Assembly: GCF_005937885.2 (NCBI RefSeq)
Contig: NZ_CP042176.1
Location: 4,211,501-4,275,500 of the forward strand
Direction: 5' to 3'
Length of the DNA stretch: 64,000 nt
Origin: Bradyrhizobium sp. KBS0727
GTDB taxonomy: Bacteria; Pseudomonadota; Alphaproteobacteria; Rhizobiales; Xanthobacteraceae
In this document: one piece after another, positions 41,074-49,824 of the stretch
Position numbering within the stretch: the first letter of the stretch is position 1
Layout of the letters: each line of letters begins with the position of its first letter
The notes under the pieces: model-generated
Seen by the model: the letters and a program-made list of their open reading frames with translations, nothing else
Told to the model about the DNA's origin: nothing
Databases searched by the model: none
Made by a program: the position numbers and the translations under genes

Positions 41074-42300
41074 CTACCAGCTTCCGTATCGGCCGACGAT
41101 ACCGCGCCAGAGCGCGTCGCGCTCGCGAGCGAATGGCTCCTTGCCGACGCTGGCGTTCTTCGCCGCCGCCGTAATCACCAGCACCAGCTTCAGTTCGGGG
41201 TCGACAAAGATCGACTGGCCGTAGACGCCGAGTAGCGCGAACCTTCGCTTTTCGCCCGGAAACAGCCAGAACTGATAGCCGTAGCCGAAATAAGGCGTCG
41301 CCTTGTACGGCGTGAACGCGTCGGGCTGGCGGTGCCAGTCGGTCGCATCGAGCAGATAGTCCTTCGGCACGATCTGCCGGTCGCCGGCGGCGCCGTCATT
41401 GGCGAGCAGAATACCAAGCCGGCCATAGTCGCGCAGGATGGCGTTGAAATTTCCCGCCCCGCTTTCGGTGCCGTCCCTGGTCTTGATCCATGTCGCGTCG
41501 GCCTCCGCGCCCATCGGCTGCCACAGCCGCGGCGTCAGATATTCGCTCAGCGTGGTACTGGTCACCGCGCGCAGCAACAGCGTCAACACCACCGTCTGGT
41601 TGGACGCGTAGTGAAATTGCGTGCCCTGCTCCACCTCGCGCGTCGGGAATGCGCGCAGCGCCGTGACGGAGTCGCGCGTCAGGCGGATCCTGTTGAACTT
41701 CGAATTATCGTCGTTGCCGTCATAGACCTCCTTGAACGGCACGCCGGAGGCCATGCGCAGGATGTTGCGTATCGTCGTCTCGCCATAGGGATTGCCGGCG
41801 AGATCCGGGACATATTTGGCGACGGTGTCGTCGAGCGACGCGATCTTGTTCTCGGTCAGCGCCATCCCGACGGCGAGGCTGACGATGGACTTCGCCATCG
41901 AGTGCGACACGAAACGATCCGTCGCGGTCCGGTCGTATTGATAGCGTTCGGCCAGGATCTGGCCGTCCTTGATCACCAGCAGGCCAGTCACGCGCTGATG
42001 CGCCAGGAAATCGTCGAGCGAATACGTCTGCTTGTCGAAGCGATAGGTGAGTTTCGCTTCGCTTGCGGCCTTGGGAAGCGGCAGCGACGAGGCCGCCTTC
42101 CGCAAGGTGTAATACGGCAGGAAGCTGTCGAGACGGCTGAACGATCCGACCCCCACGCTTTCGTCGTAGAACCAGTTGGCAGGTTTGCCGATCGGATAGC
42201 CGGCCGCCTTGCCCAGCAAATCCTCGTCAGGCGCTGCGCGGGCCGGAAAGGTCAGCGCGACAAGCACCGCGCATGAAAGCAGGATTCGCCCCGGCTGCAT
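41074..42300 (-). CDS. Class C beta-lactamase-fold serine hydrolase
   Basis: This protein of about 408 residues has a signal peptide (ILLSCAVLVALTFPARA), the nucleophile motif SMAK within FVSHSMAKSIVS, the YAS motif (FHYASNQT) in place of Y-x-N, and a late G-Y-G-Y region. Such exported proteins are usually esterases, D-amino peptidases or PBP-like hydrolases, not true beta-lactamases. The ATG at 42300 was chosen; a GTG four codons upstream (42312) is also possible. It converges on the DUF6719-like gene. Confidence 0.9.
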   Translation of the reverse strand: MQPGRILLSCAVLVALTFPARAAPDEDLLGKAAGYPIGKPANWFYDESVGVGSFSRLDSFLPYYTLRKAASSLPLPKAASEAKLTYRFDKQTYSLDDFLAHQRVTGLLVIKDGQILAERYQYDRTATDRFVSHSMAKSIVSLAVGMALTENKIASLDDTVAKYVPDLAGNPYGETTIRNILRMASGVPFKEVYDGNDDNSKFNRIRLTRDSVTALRAFPTREVEQGTQFHYASNQTVVLTLLLRAVTSTTLSEYLTPRLWQPMGAEADATWIKTRDGTESGAGNFNAILRDYGRLGILLANDGAAGDRQIVPKDYLLDATDWHRQPDAFTPYKATPYFGYGYQFWLFPGEKRRFALLGVYGQSIFVDPELKLVLVITAAAKNASVGKEPFARERDALWRGIVGRYGSW

Positions 42301-42432
42301 TGGATGGCTCACGCAAAGGGATCATCGACGGGTCACTGCTTACATCGGCAGCGACTTGCATGTCGAGCCCGCAAAGGGCCTCGACGCAGGGGCAGATCAT
42401 AGCGGTGAGGATGTTGTGCCCGACGCGCGTGC

Positions 42433-42843
42433 TTACGGGTTCGTCGACGGCTCGAACATGCATTGCAGCGTCGGCTTGGCGATCTTGGTGAAGGTCGGGC
42501 CAATCTCGGATTGTTTCGACGGCGGCACCCAATCGGTCTCGATGGTCGGCACACCGGTCTCGCTGATGCCGCGCAGCAGAGCTTCGCGCAGGTCGCTATC
42601 TTCCACGGTCGCCGCCGCATAGTCGTGCAGACAGCCGCAGACGGTTTCGGGATGCGCCCAGCGCCCGACCATATGGGGCGCGCACAGCCGGACGAACTCG
42701 CCGCGCGGATCGGGAACCCTGAACAGGGAGCGAAGCGGCATCGGCTGAAGCTGGGCCTGCACCTGGCCTTTAACTTGGGCTTGCGCCGAGCCGCCGACCA
42801 GCACGAAGGCCAGGATCGCGGCAGAACAGATACGAACAAACAT
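42433..42843 (-). CDS. Exported protein with CxC motif, unknown function
   Basis: This 136-residue protein has a signal peptide (VRICSAAILAFVLVGGSAQA) and a mature domain with cysteines in RLCAPHM, VCGCLHDYAAAT and LQCMFEP. The four cysteines suggest two disulfides or a metal site in the periplasm. No named family is recognised. It is followed on the same strand, upstream, by two tiny exported-peptide genes. Confidence 0.75.
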   Translation of the reverse strand: MFVRICSAAILAFVLVGGSAQAQVKGQVQAQLQPMPLRSLFRVPDPRGEFVRLCAPHMVGRWAHPETVCGCLHDYAAATVEDSDLREALLRGISETGVPTIETDWVPPSKQSEIGPTFTKIAKPTLQCMFEPSTNP

Positions 42844-42887
42844 GTAGAGCCTTTACCGGCGAGTTTCTTAGGAATTGTCCGCTGTGC

Positions 42888-43049
42888 TTACTTGGCCGCG
42901 ACCATCATCAATTGGGGCGCCGAGGTCGTTGCCGGGGAACCGTTGTAGGAGAAGGTGCCGATGCCCGGCAAGCCGTTGTCGGAAGAGCCCGCCATCGAGG
43001 GACCAGCGAGGATGAAGGCGAAGGCGAGGATGAAGCTGATCGTCCGCAT
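42888..43049 (-). CDS. 53-residue exported peptide, tandem paralogue A
   Basis: This tiny gene encodes MRTISFILAFAFILAGPSMA (signal peptide) followed by a mature peptide of about 33 residues, GSSDNGLPGIGTFSYNGSPA and then TTSAPQLMMVAAK. A GGAG ribosome site sits seven bases before the ATG. The paralogue at 43276-43437 shares the signal peptide pattern, [LM]PG[IV]GTF[ST]Y and GSP, and even the upstream GGAGAC...GTCAGATGCG. Codon use is coding-like. No family is recognised. Confidence 0.8.
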   Translation of the reverse strand: MRTISFILAFAFILAGPSMAGSSDNGLPGIGTFSYNGSPATTSAPQLMMVAAK

Positions 43050-43275
43050 CTGACTGTCTCCGATTTCGGCGCCGCCGGGCCCCGCCGCTTCGTTGGCAAT
43101 CTGATAGCCGTGAGCTGTTTCCGGATATCTGCGCCAAAAGCGGAAAATGGTTTCGTCGCGGCCGAGATTTGTTTCGTCGGCCAGATGGGACGAAACATTG
43201 GCAAGAAAAACTCAATGGTTTCAGCAGAGTGACGTTCGACCCGGCCGTCAGCCCAATGGCCGGCGCTGGCCTGGT

Positions 43276-43437
43276 TTACTGGCTGATCGCCGCCAGAATT
43301 TCCGGCGCAGGCGTCACGACGGGCGACCCGCAATAGGTGAACGTTCCAACACCCGGCATGTCGCGATCGGCACTGCCGGCCAGCGACGGGCCGGTCAGGA
43401 CGAAAACCACGACGATCATGTAGCTAAGGGCTCGCAT
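43276..43437 (-). CDS. 53-residue exported peptide, tandem paralogue B
   Basis: The second member of the pair encodes MRALSYMIVVVFVLTGPSLA (signal peptide) and a mature peptide GSADRDMPGVGTFTYCGSPV, then VTPAPEILAAISQ. It has the same length as paralogue A, the same strand and a matching ribosome site (GGAGACGTCAGATGCG). It has one cysteine where A has asparagine, so only B could form a disulfide dimer. The 226 bases between the two hold no other gene. Confidence 0.8.
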   Translation of the reverse strand: MRALSYMIVVVFVLTGPSLAGSADRDMPGVGTFTYCGSPVVTPAPEILAAISQ

Positions 43438-43666
43438 CTGACGTCTCCAAGTACCGCTTTAAGTACCATCTGGAGATGAGACGCCCGCTGAACCGAGCGG
43501 GTTCGACCCGGCAAGGCGAGTTCTTAAGGTTTTTCTGCAAAAGAGGCCGCTCGCAAACTGCGGCCGGTCGTGAACCGAAGCCCCGGTACGAACGACCCAG
43601 TCGAACAATGTGCAACTTTCCGCGTGAAGGCGCGTTGTAAAATCTCCTCAACAAAGGATAGCAGTC

Positions 43667-43945
43667 GTGGGCAATGGCAACGTTGAAGTTGGCAATCAAA
43701 CCCCGACCCGCAAACCCGGCCAGCCGGCAGTTGAACTGAAGTCAGGGCGTAACGGCTCTTCCGAACAGCGGATCGACAGTTTCCTGAAGACGGAGTCCCC
43801 TTGTGGCGCGATGTCGCAACAAGGGGCCGAATTCCGCGGCAATCAATCGGCGCCGCAGAAATTTGTTCATCTGGTCGGATGCCACGAACCCAAGGTCAGG
43901 CCGGGCTCCGAGGTTCGCCCATATTCCAATCCGGCCAAGCGGTAA
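43667..43945 (+). CDS. Doubtful hypothetical ORF
   Basis: The 92-codon frame from a GTG (43667, with AAAGGA seven bases before) encodes a polar, low-hydrophobicity sequence with no recognised motif. Codon choice is not strongly coding. It may be spurious; I list it because the ribosome site is good and nothing else explains 43450-44000. Confidence 0.3.
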   Translation: MGNGNVEVGNQTPTRKPGQPAVELKSGRNGSSEQRIDSFLKTESPCGAMSQQGAEFRGNQSAPQKFVHLVGCHEPKVRPGSEVRPYSNPAKR

Positions 43946-44007
43946 ACTTGGGCTTACCAAGCGGTAATGCCCGGGCTGCTCACCCGGGACCCGAACTACC
44001 GCAGAAA

Positions 44008-44556
44008 CTACTGAACGAAATCACCGCACTTCTGGACCACGGCATCGGCGGCCCCCCACGGCATGACCGGTACCGAGGAGGTCGAATTTTTGGGTGAACC
44101 CTCGATCAGTTTATCCGAATACACCATGTAAACGAGGACGTTGCGCTTGGCGTCACAGCCGCGAACGATCTGCATTTTTTTGAAGAACAGCGAGCGGCGC
44201 CGGCGGAACATGTCGTCGCCCTGCGCCAACTTGTCCTTGAACCGGATCGGTCCGATCTGGCGGCAGGCCAGCGAAATATCCGAAACCTCCTCGGCGAGGC
44301 CCAGCCAGCCCTTGAATCCACCCTTTTCCGGCACCGTGAAATGGCAGGCGACACCCTCGACCTCGGGGTCGTCGACGCCATAGGTCGCCAGTTTGTCGTT
44401 AGGACTCATCAATTTGAACACGGTCGAGCGGCGGAAGATCAGATCCGGTTCGTCGGCGGCCGAAACGGGGCAGGCCTGCGACAGCGTCATCGCCAGCACC
44501 GCCAAGGCCAGAATTCTCCACTTCCCGTCACACTTCATGATGGCCTTGGATGCCAT
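44008..44556 (-). CDS. creA: CreA family protein
   Basis: This 182-residue exported protein has a signal peptide (ILALAVLAMTLSQACPVSAA) and matches CreA from VFKLMSPNDKLATYGVDDPE through VACHFTVPEKGG and DISLACRQIGPI to MQIVRGCDAKRNVLVYMVYS. CreA is a conserved periplasmic protein of unknown biochemical role. The ATG at 44556 with GGAGAT upstream was preferred over the longer frame to 44766, which overlaps the divergent gene's upstream region. Confidence 0.92.
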   Translation of the reverse strand: MASKAIMKCDGKWRILALAVLAMTLSQACPVSAADEPDLIFRRSTVFKLMSPNDKLATYGVDDPEVEGVACHFTVPEKGGFKGWLGLAEEVSDISLACRQIGPIRFKDKLAQGDDMFRRRRSLFFKKMQIVRGCDAKRNVLVYMVYSDKLIEGSPKNSTSSVPVMPWGAADAVVQKCGDFVQ

Positions 44557-44750
44557 TGATATCTCCGTTGCAAAGCCGCTGAATGCCTCGCCATCTAAGT
44601 AATGGCGGAATGCCGCACTAGAAGTGCCTGCGCGCGTCAGCGAGCCCACTCGTTTAACGGAATGTGAGGCTTTTTTGATACGCTCAGGGCGAAAAGCGCT
44701 GACATTAGAAGGCTTACGCTGGTGAACGCTTTTCGCGTCTGCGACAACAA

Positions 44751-46652
44751 ATGAATATTGAGCCACTGGATCCGAAATTCTGGAATTCGAGGATTATGCG
44801 CGTGAGCGGGCATCCGATCTTGAGTGCGGGTAGTGCGGGCGTGAAAGTTGCGGACCAGTGGTCCAAACGCGTCGGGTTTTGGCAGATGGCAGTGTTGACG
44901 GCGGCAGGCACCCTGGGTGCCGCCGCCCAGGCAGATGCGGCGCTGTTCTACTGGCAGGATTCCGATCCCGGCTATTACCGGCCCGCGCCGTCGGCGCAGC
45001 CGCGACGCCAGCGGAACACGCGGAAGAATTCGGCCGCGAAATCCGACGCGGTGCAAAAGGAAACCGGCGCCAAGCCGCAGGGGCCGCTGGTTATCGCGAT
45101 CTCGATCGACAGGCAAAAGGTCCGGGTCTACGACGCCAACGGGCTGTTCGCTGAAAGTCCGGTGTCCACGGGCATGAAGGGTCATTCGACCCCGATGGGC
45201 GTGTTCAGCATCATCCAGAAGCACAAGTTCCACCACTCCAACATCTATAGCGGCGCGCCGATGCCCTATATGCAACGCATCACCTGGTCGGGTGTTGCGA
45301 TGCATGCCGGCGTGCTGCCGGGCTATCCGGCGTCACACGGCTGTATCCGCATGCCGATGGCGTTTGCTGTGAAGATGTGGAACTGGACCAAGATGGGCGC
45401 GCGCGTGGTCGTGACGCCGGGCGATATGACACCCGCCAGTTTCTCGCATCCTCTGCTGGTGGCCCAAAAGGTCACGCCGCAGCCTGTCGTTGCCGATGAG
45501 CCCAAGAACGATTTGCTCAAGAACGATTTGCTCAAGAACGATCTTCCCAAGGCGGACATGCCGGCGGTCAAGAGCGACAAGGGCGCGGACGCCGGGTCGG
45601 CCATCAGGTCCGAGAATTCAGTGACGAGCCTCGAACTCCGATCGACCGTCGGGCACGCCTCTCCGCTCCGCGAGCAGACACGCACCGCGGATGCCAGCAG
45701 CCCGATGCCGGCGAATACGGCGGCCACCATGTCGGATGCAACGGGTGGCAGGCCGTCTTCCAGCGAAGCCGCGAGCGCTGAAGCAAAACCCGAAGCACCG
45801 AAATCCGAATCCAGGCCGGATGCGGAATCAACTCCCGCCAACAGCGCCGATACCGCTTCGTCCGACGACAAATCGGCGGAAGCTTCGAGGGCCGACGCAA
45901 TATCCGACCAGACTGGTTCGGTCGAGAAGGCCGACGCGCCGACCGCGGCCGACGCTGCCAAGGCCGAGACCGCAAGCGACAGCGCGAAGGTTCAGGAAAC
46001 AGCTGAAGACAAGCCCGCCGAAGCCAAGGTTGAAGCTGCCAAGCCCGAAGTGACCAAGACCACCGAGACCAAGGCTCCCGACAAGCCGGCCGAGGCAATC
46101 GCCGACGCGCCGGCGGCGCCCGATGCGAAGAAAGATACGGCTCGCCTGCCCGGCATCGACAAGGCTGCTGCCGCGAAAGCCGAGCCCAAGCGTACTGGCC
46201 AGATCGCGGTATTCGTGAGCCGCAAGGACTCCAAGCTCTACGTTCGCCAGAATTTTGCCCCGCTGTTCGACGTGCCCGTGACCATCGCGCCGAGCGACCG
46301 GCCGCTGGGCACGCATGTCTTCACCGCCGAAGCCGACAAGAACGACCCGAACCTGTTGCGCTGGTCGGTGGTCTCGCTGCCGGTGACGGCGCGCAACGCG
46401 GCCCGCAATGACGACGATGATGACCGCCGCGCCCGGCGCCGCAAGATCGCGGGTGGAGCAGCTGCGGAGGCCAGACCCCTGCCTGCGCCGGATAGCCCGG
46501 CCGAGGCGCTGGACCGCATCACCATCCCGCAGGATGCGATGGCGCGCATCACCGAAGCGCTGACCACCGGCAGTTCGATCATCGTATCCGACCAGGGTAT
46601 CAATCAGGGTGAAACCGGCGAAGGCACCGATTTCATCGTTTCGCTGCGCTAA
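44751..46652 (+). CDS. L,D-transpeptidase with long linker and degenerate second domain
   Basis: This 633-residue envelope protein has an N-terminal membrane or signal segment (about residues 44-63), a YkuD L,D-transpeptidase domain (about 110-225) with catalytic SHGCIRMP (C198), and a linker of roughly 250 residues rich in Ala, Glu, Lys and Asp. The linker includes three KNDLL/P repeats. A C-terminal region reads GQIAVFVSRKDSKLYVRQNF and PLGTHVFTAEAD, resembling a second YkuD start without the HGC motif. It cross-links peptidoglycan or attaches lipoprotein. The ATG at 44796, with GAGGATT upstream, is an alternative start. Confidence 0.9.
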   Translation: MNIEPLDPKFWNSRIMRVSGHPILSAGSAGVKVADQWSKRVGFWQMAVLTAAGTLGAAAQADAALFYWQDSDPGYYRPAPSAQPRRQRNTRKNSAAKSDAVQKETGAKPQGPLVIAISIDRQKVRVYDANGLFAESPVSTGMKGHSTPMGVFSIIQKHKFHHSNIYSGAPMPYMQRITWSGVAMHAGVLPGYPASHGCIRMPMAFAVKMWNWTKMGARVVVTPGDMTPASFSHPLLVAQKVTPQPVVADEPKNDLLKNDLLKNDLPKADMPAVKSDKGADAGSAIRSENSVTSLELRSTVGHASPLREQTRTADASSPMPANTAATMSDATGGRPSSSEAASAEAKPEAPKSESRPDAESTPANSADTASSDDKSAEASRADAISDQTGSVEKADAPTAADAAKAETASDSAKVQETAEDKPAEAKVEAAKPEVTKTTETKAPDKPAEAIADAPAAPDAKKDTARLPGIDKAAAAKAEPKRTGQIAVFVSRKDSKLYVRQNFAPLFDVPVTIAPSDRPLGTHVFTAEADKNDPNLLRWSVVSLPVTARNAARNDDDDDRRARRRKIAGGAAAEARPLPAPDSPAEALDRITIPQDAMARITEALTTGSSIIVSDQGINQGETGEGTDFIVSLR

Positions 46653-46759
46653 CCAGGCACACCGTCCCGGCATAACGGCATGTTGAGCGGCGACGTGGCG
46701 CGCATTGCGCTATGCTGTCGTTCGTCGAACCGCAGCCAGACCTCCGTGCGAGACGCTCC

Positions 46760-47353
46760 ATGATTGACCGCAGGACCATGATGACGGCGGCGCTCGCAGC
46801 AATTGCCGGCACGGCCTCGGGCCGACCGGTATTTGCGCAAGCCGGTATGAGCCGGATCACGGCCTACGCATTTTCGTTTCCGGGATTGGCTGGCCCCGAT
46901 ATCCGGCTCGCCGACTATGCCGGCCATCCGATCCTGATCGTCAACACCGCCTCGCTCTGTGGCTTCACGCCGCAATATGGCGGCCTGCAGGAATTGTGGA
47001 CCGAGTTCCGCGACCGCGGCCTGATGATCGTCGGCGTTCCGTCCAACGATTTCGGCGGCCAGGAACCGGGCGGCGCGACCGAGATCGCCGAGACCGCGCA
47101 GCACCAATATGGAGTTACGTTCCCGATAGCAGCCAAGGCCGTCGTGAAGGGATCGAACGCGCATCCGTTCTACAAATGGGCGGCTGAGGCGCGGCCGAAG
47201 GATGTTCCACGCTGGAACTTCCACAAATACCTGATTGGCCGCGACGGCTATATCGCCGACGTATTCCCGGAATCCGTCGAACCCGCCGATACCCGCGTCA
47301 AGACGGCGATTGCCCGGGCACTGAGCCAGAACGTCTCCGAACGCAGCGGCTAG
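46760..47353 (+). CDS. Exported glutathione peroxidase-type protein
   Basis: This 197-residue thiol peroxidase has the active site NTASLCGFTPQYGGLQEL (peroxidatic Cys), GVPSNDFGGQEPG and the WNFHKYLIGRDG block. It belongs to the glutathione peroxidase family, most bacterial members of which use thioredoxin. The N-terminus MIDRRTMMTAALAAIAGTAS looks like a twin-arginine or Sec signal, so it likely works in the periplasm. The ATG at 46760 removes an unrelated 16-codon extension. Confidence 0.92.
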   Translation: MIDRRTMMTAALAAIAGTASGRPVFAQAGMSRITAYAFSFPGLAGPDIRLADYAGHPILIVNTASLCGFTPQYGGLQELWTEFRDRGLMIVGVPSNDFGGQEPGGATEIAETAQHQYGVTFPIAAKAVVKGSNAHPFYKWAAEARPKDVPRWNFHKYLIGRDGYIADVFPESVEPADTRVKTAIARALSQNVSERSG

Positions 47354-47549
47354 GCTTGAGGACACGCCGCAAAATAGCGGACCTGTCCCCTGAATTAACC
47401 GGTTGAGCGACAAATCAACAGGCCCGGACGACAGCCGTTGCCTTGGCGAGGCGGCTGCAACTAGGGTACGATGCGTTGGGGCAGGAAGCGGCCGGACGAC
47501 GGCAAAATGCCGGCGCCGGGAGCGGGATCAGAATTTTAGGGAAAACAAG

Positions 47550-48524
47550 ATGCGCATCGTGGCAGGGTTGATCTTTGCGAGCACGGTTTCGTTGCTGGCG
47601 TCGGGTGCGGCGTGGGCGCAAACGCCCCCGGCCAAGGGTGCTGCTTCTCCTCCTGCGGCGGCTCCTGCTCCGCAGGCGGCCGCCGCCGCGCTGGCCGCGG
47701 CAGCAGCGCCCGCCTCGGCACAACCGGCAAGGGCCGCATGCAACACCCCCGGCGCGCTCGGCGTTGGACGGACCGTCGAGATCGATACCACTGGCGGGCC
47801 CGGCTTCGGCTTCGAGCACTTCAAGCAACTCGATTTCCTGCGCGACAAAGAAGTCGTGCTGACCTTCGACGATGGCCCGTGGCCGCTGAATACGCCCGCC
47901 GTGCTGAAGGCGCTGGCGGATGAATGCACGACCGGCATCTTCTTCTCGATCGGCAAGCACGCCACCTACTATCCGGAGATCCTCAAGCAGGTTTACGCCG
48001 CCGGCCACACCGTCGGCACCCACACCTGGTCGCATGCGACGCTGACCAACAAGAAGCTGACCGAGGACCAGCGCAAGGAAGAGATCGAGAAGGGCCTCAG
48101 CGCGGTGAAGTGGGCGCTGGGCGGCGTCTCGCCGTCGCCGTTCTTCCGTTTCCCGGCCCTGCAGCACCCGCCGGAGATGGTCACCTATCTCGGCGATCGC
48201 AACATCGCGATGTTCTCCTGCGATCTCGACTCGTTCGACTTCAAGGCGCGCAACGCGCAGGCCGTCATCGACGTCACGATGAAGAAGCTCGACAAGCTCG
48301 GCAAGGGCATCATCCTGATGCACGACTTCCACAAGCACACCGCCGAAGCCCTGCCCGACCTGCTGAAGAAGCTGAAGGCCGGTGGATACAAGGTCGTGGC
48401 AATGAAGGCCAAGGCCCCGGCGCAGACCATCGCCAAATACGACGAAGAGGTCATCAAGGACGCCAAGCTGCCGACCGTGAGCTCGCGTCCGGTTTCCAGC
48501 GTCGTCCAGACGATTTCGGAATAG
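47550..48524 (+). CDS. Polysaccharide deacetylase (NodB-homology)
   Basis: This 324-residue exported carbohydrate esterase family 4 protein has a signal peptide (GLIFASTVSLLASGAAWA), an Ala/Pro-rich spacer (to about residue 60), then the NodB domain with TFDDGPWPLN (catalytic and zinc Asp), HTVGTHTWSHATL (zinc His), FFRFPALQ and IILMHDFHKHT. It removes acetyl groups from peptidoglycan or an exopolysaccharide. AGGGAAAAC precedes the ATG. It shares strand and envelope theme with the L,D-transpeptidase upstream. Confidence 0.93.
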   Translation: MRIVAGLIFASTVSLLASGAAWAQTPPAKGAASPPAAAPAPQAAAAALAAAAAPASAQPARAACNTPGALGVGRTVEIDTTGGPGFGFEHFKQLDFLRDKEVVLTFDDGPWPLNTPAVLKALADECTTGIFFSIGKHATYYPEILKQVYAAGHTVGTHTWSHATLTNKKLTEDQRKEEIEKGLSAVKWALGGVSPSPFFRFPALQHPPEMVTYLGDRNIAMFSCDLDSFDFKARNAQAVIDVTMKKLDKLGKGIILMHDFHKHTAEALPDLLKKLKAGGYKVVAMKAKAPAQTIAKYDEEVIKDAKLPTVSSRPVSSVVQTISE

Positions 48525-48540
48525 TCGGCGGCAGAAGGTC

Positions 48541-49098
48541 GTGCCGGCACTGCGCATCGAAGGTTACGTCATCGTGTCCGGCGACGGCATGCTGGCGAAC
48601 GCCGATCGCGTCATGCCGGAGGGACTGAAGTTCGAGGGCGACAAGAAGTTCTTCACCGACGCCCTCGACCATGCCGACCTGATCGTGCACGGGCGCAACT
48701 CGTTCGAAGGCCAGACGAATTCGCCGAAGCGCAGGCGAGTCGTCCTGACCCGCAACGTCGAAACGCTCGCACCCGATCCATCCAATCCGAAATCCACGTT
48801 GTGGAACCCCGCCGGCGCCTCCTTTGAGGCGGCCTGCGAGCGGGCCGGCGTGCGCTCCGGCACGGTCGCCGTCATCGGCGGACCCTACGTGTTCGGAATG
48901 TTCATGGACCGCTACGACACGTTCTGGCTGTCGCTGGCGCCGCACGTGCGCTTGCCGGGTGGCGAGCCTTGCTTCCCGGGTGTGCCCCATCGTTCGCCGC
49001 AGCAAATATTGGCCGCGCACGGACTGCGCGCCGGCGAACCGCAGGTGCTGGACATGGCCCATGACGTCAGCGTCACGCCATGGCGGCGCAGCGCCTGA
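48541..49098 (+). CDS. Dihydrofolate reductase-fold (RibD C-terminal-like) protein
   Basis: This 185-residue protein from a GTG start has IEGYVIVSGDGMLA, ADLIVHGRNSFEGQ and VAVIGGPYVFGMFMD, the pattern of DHFR-like/RibD-C reductases, which bind NADPH. It starts 17 bases after the deacetylase stop, so the two may be co-transcribed. The substrate is unknown; the family name does not imply folate activity. Confidence 0.8.
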   Translation: MPALRIEGYVIVSGDGMLANADRVMPEGLKFEGDKKFFTDALDHADLIVHGRNSFEGQTNSPKRRRVVLTRNVETLAPDPSNPKSTLWNPAGASFEAACERAGVRSGTVAVIGGPYVFGMFMDRYDTFWLSLAPHVRLPGGEPCFPGVPHRSPQQILAAHGLRAGEPQVLDMAHDVSVTPWRRSA

Positions 49099-49124
49099 CG
49101 CGGGCTTGAGCTAGTGGCTTGGCT

Positions 49125-49577
49125 TCAGACGTCGCCGTAGGCCGGTTCGGAGTTTCGCGGCCCGCGGCCGTAGCCCGCGATCATGAACAGCGCGCCGATG
49201 ATCGAGAGGTTTTTCAAGGCCTCGATCAATGTCTTGGCGTTGTCGGGCGGCGACTGATTCCAGAAATCGTGGAAGTAGAACGTGGCGGCGAGCACGAAGA
49301 AGATCATCAGGATCGCGAAAAACCGCGCCAGGAAATTCACCGCGATCATCAGGCCCGCCAGGATCTCGAAGCCGCCGATGCCGATCGCCAGCAATTGCGG
49401 CATCGGCATGCCGGTCATGGTCTCCAGTTGCGACGTATAGGGTGCCAGCAGCGCTGGAATAGCCACCTTGGCTGCGATGAAGTCCGCGGTCGCCGAAATG
49501 GCGAACAGCTTGGTCGCCCCGGAGTAGATGAAGAGCACAGCGAACAGAACTCGCCCGAAAGTGAACAACGCTGGCAT
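49125..49577 (-). CDS. DoxX family membrane protein
   Basis: This 150-residue protein has four transmembrane helices and the DoxX motifs FGRVLFAVLFIYSGATKL and IGIGGFEILAGLMIAV. DoxX/DoxD proteins are inner-membrane proteins linked with quinone or thiosulfate redox chemistry and oxidative-stress complexes. Function here is unproven. It converges on the DHFR-fold gene with 26 bases between stops. Confidence 0.92.
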   Translation of the reverse strand: MPALFTFGRVLFAVLFIYSGATKLFAISATADFIAAKVAIPALLAPYTSQLETMTGMPMPQLLAIGIGGFEILAGLMIAVNFLARFFAILMIFFVLAATFYFHDFWNQSPPDNAKTLIEALKNLSIIGALFMIAGYGRGPRNSEPAYGDV

Positions 49578-49701
49578 GGGTCGGCCTCACTGAATGGCAA
49601 TGCAAAGGTCGCGCGCGAAAGCGGAACGATTATGGGCGTTTCGCTTCCGCTTTTCAAACGAACAAAATCGAAACCGTCCGCGCAGGAACCTGCGCGACCC
49701 G

Positions 49702-49817
49702 GAGCCCGGCTGATTGAATCAGAACGGGCTCTACTCTTTTGTTTTGACGCGTTTTCCGGCGCGAACCGGCATCCATCCACGGATCAAATCCGAGCGCATG
49801 CTTCACTCGAAAACGCT
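49702..49817. repeat. Two-module palindromic element, copy 5
   Basis: Module A (49702-49731, GAGCCCGGCTGATTGAATCA and inverted partner) is joined by a T-rich linker to module B (49746-49817), which begins GACGCGTTTTCCGGCGCGAA. In this copy about 30 bases interrupt module B between GCGAACCGG and CTTCACTCGAAAACGC. It ends eight bases before the maeB stop. Confidence 0.85.
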
Positions 49818-49824
49818 AGAGACC

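Noticed and set aside
45504..45548. Three 15-base tandem repeats as a possible CRISPR or VNTR array
   Set aside because: They are in frame inside the L,D-transpeptidase and encode KNDLL repeats of its linker; there are no spacers.
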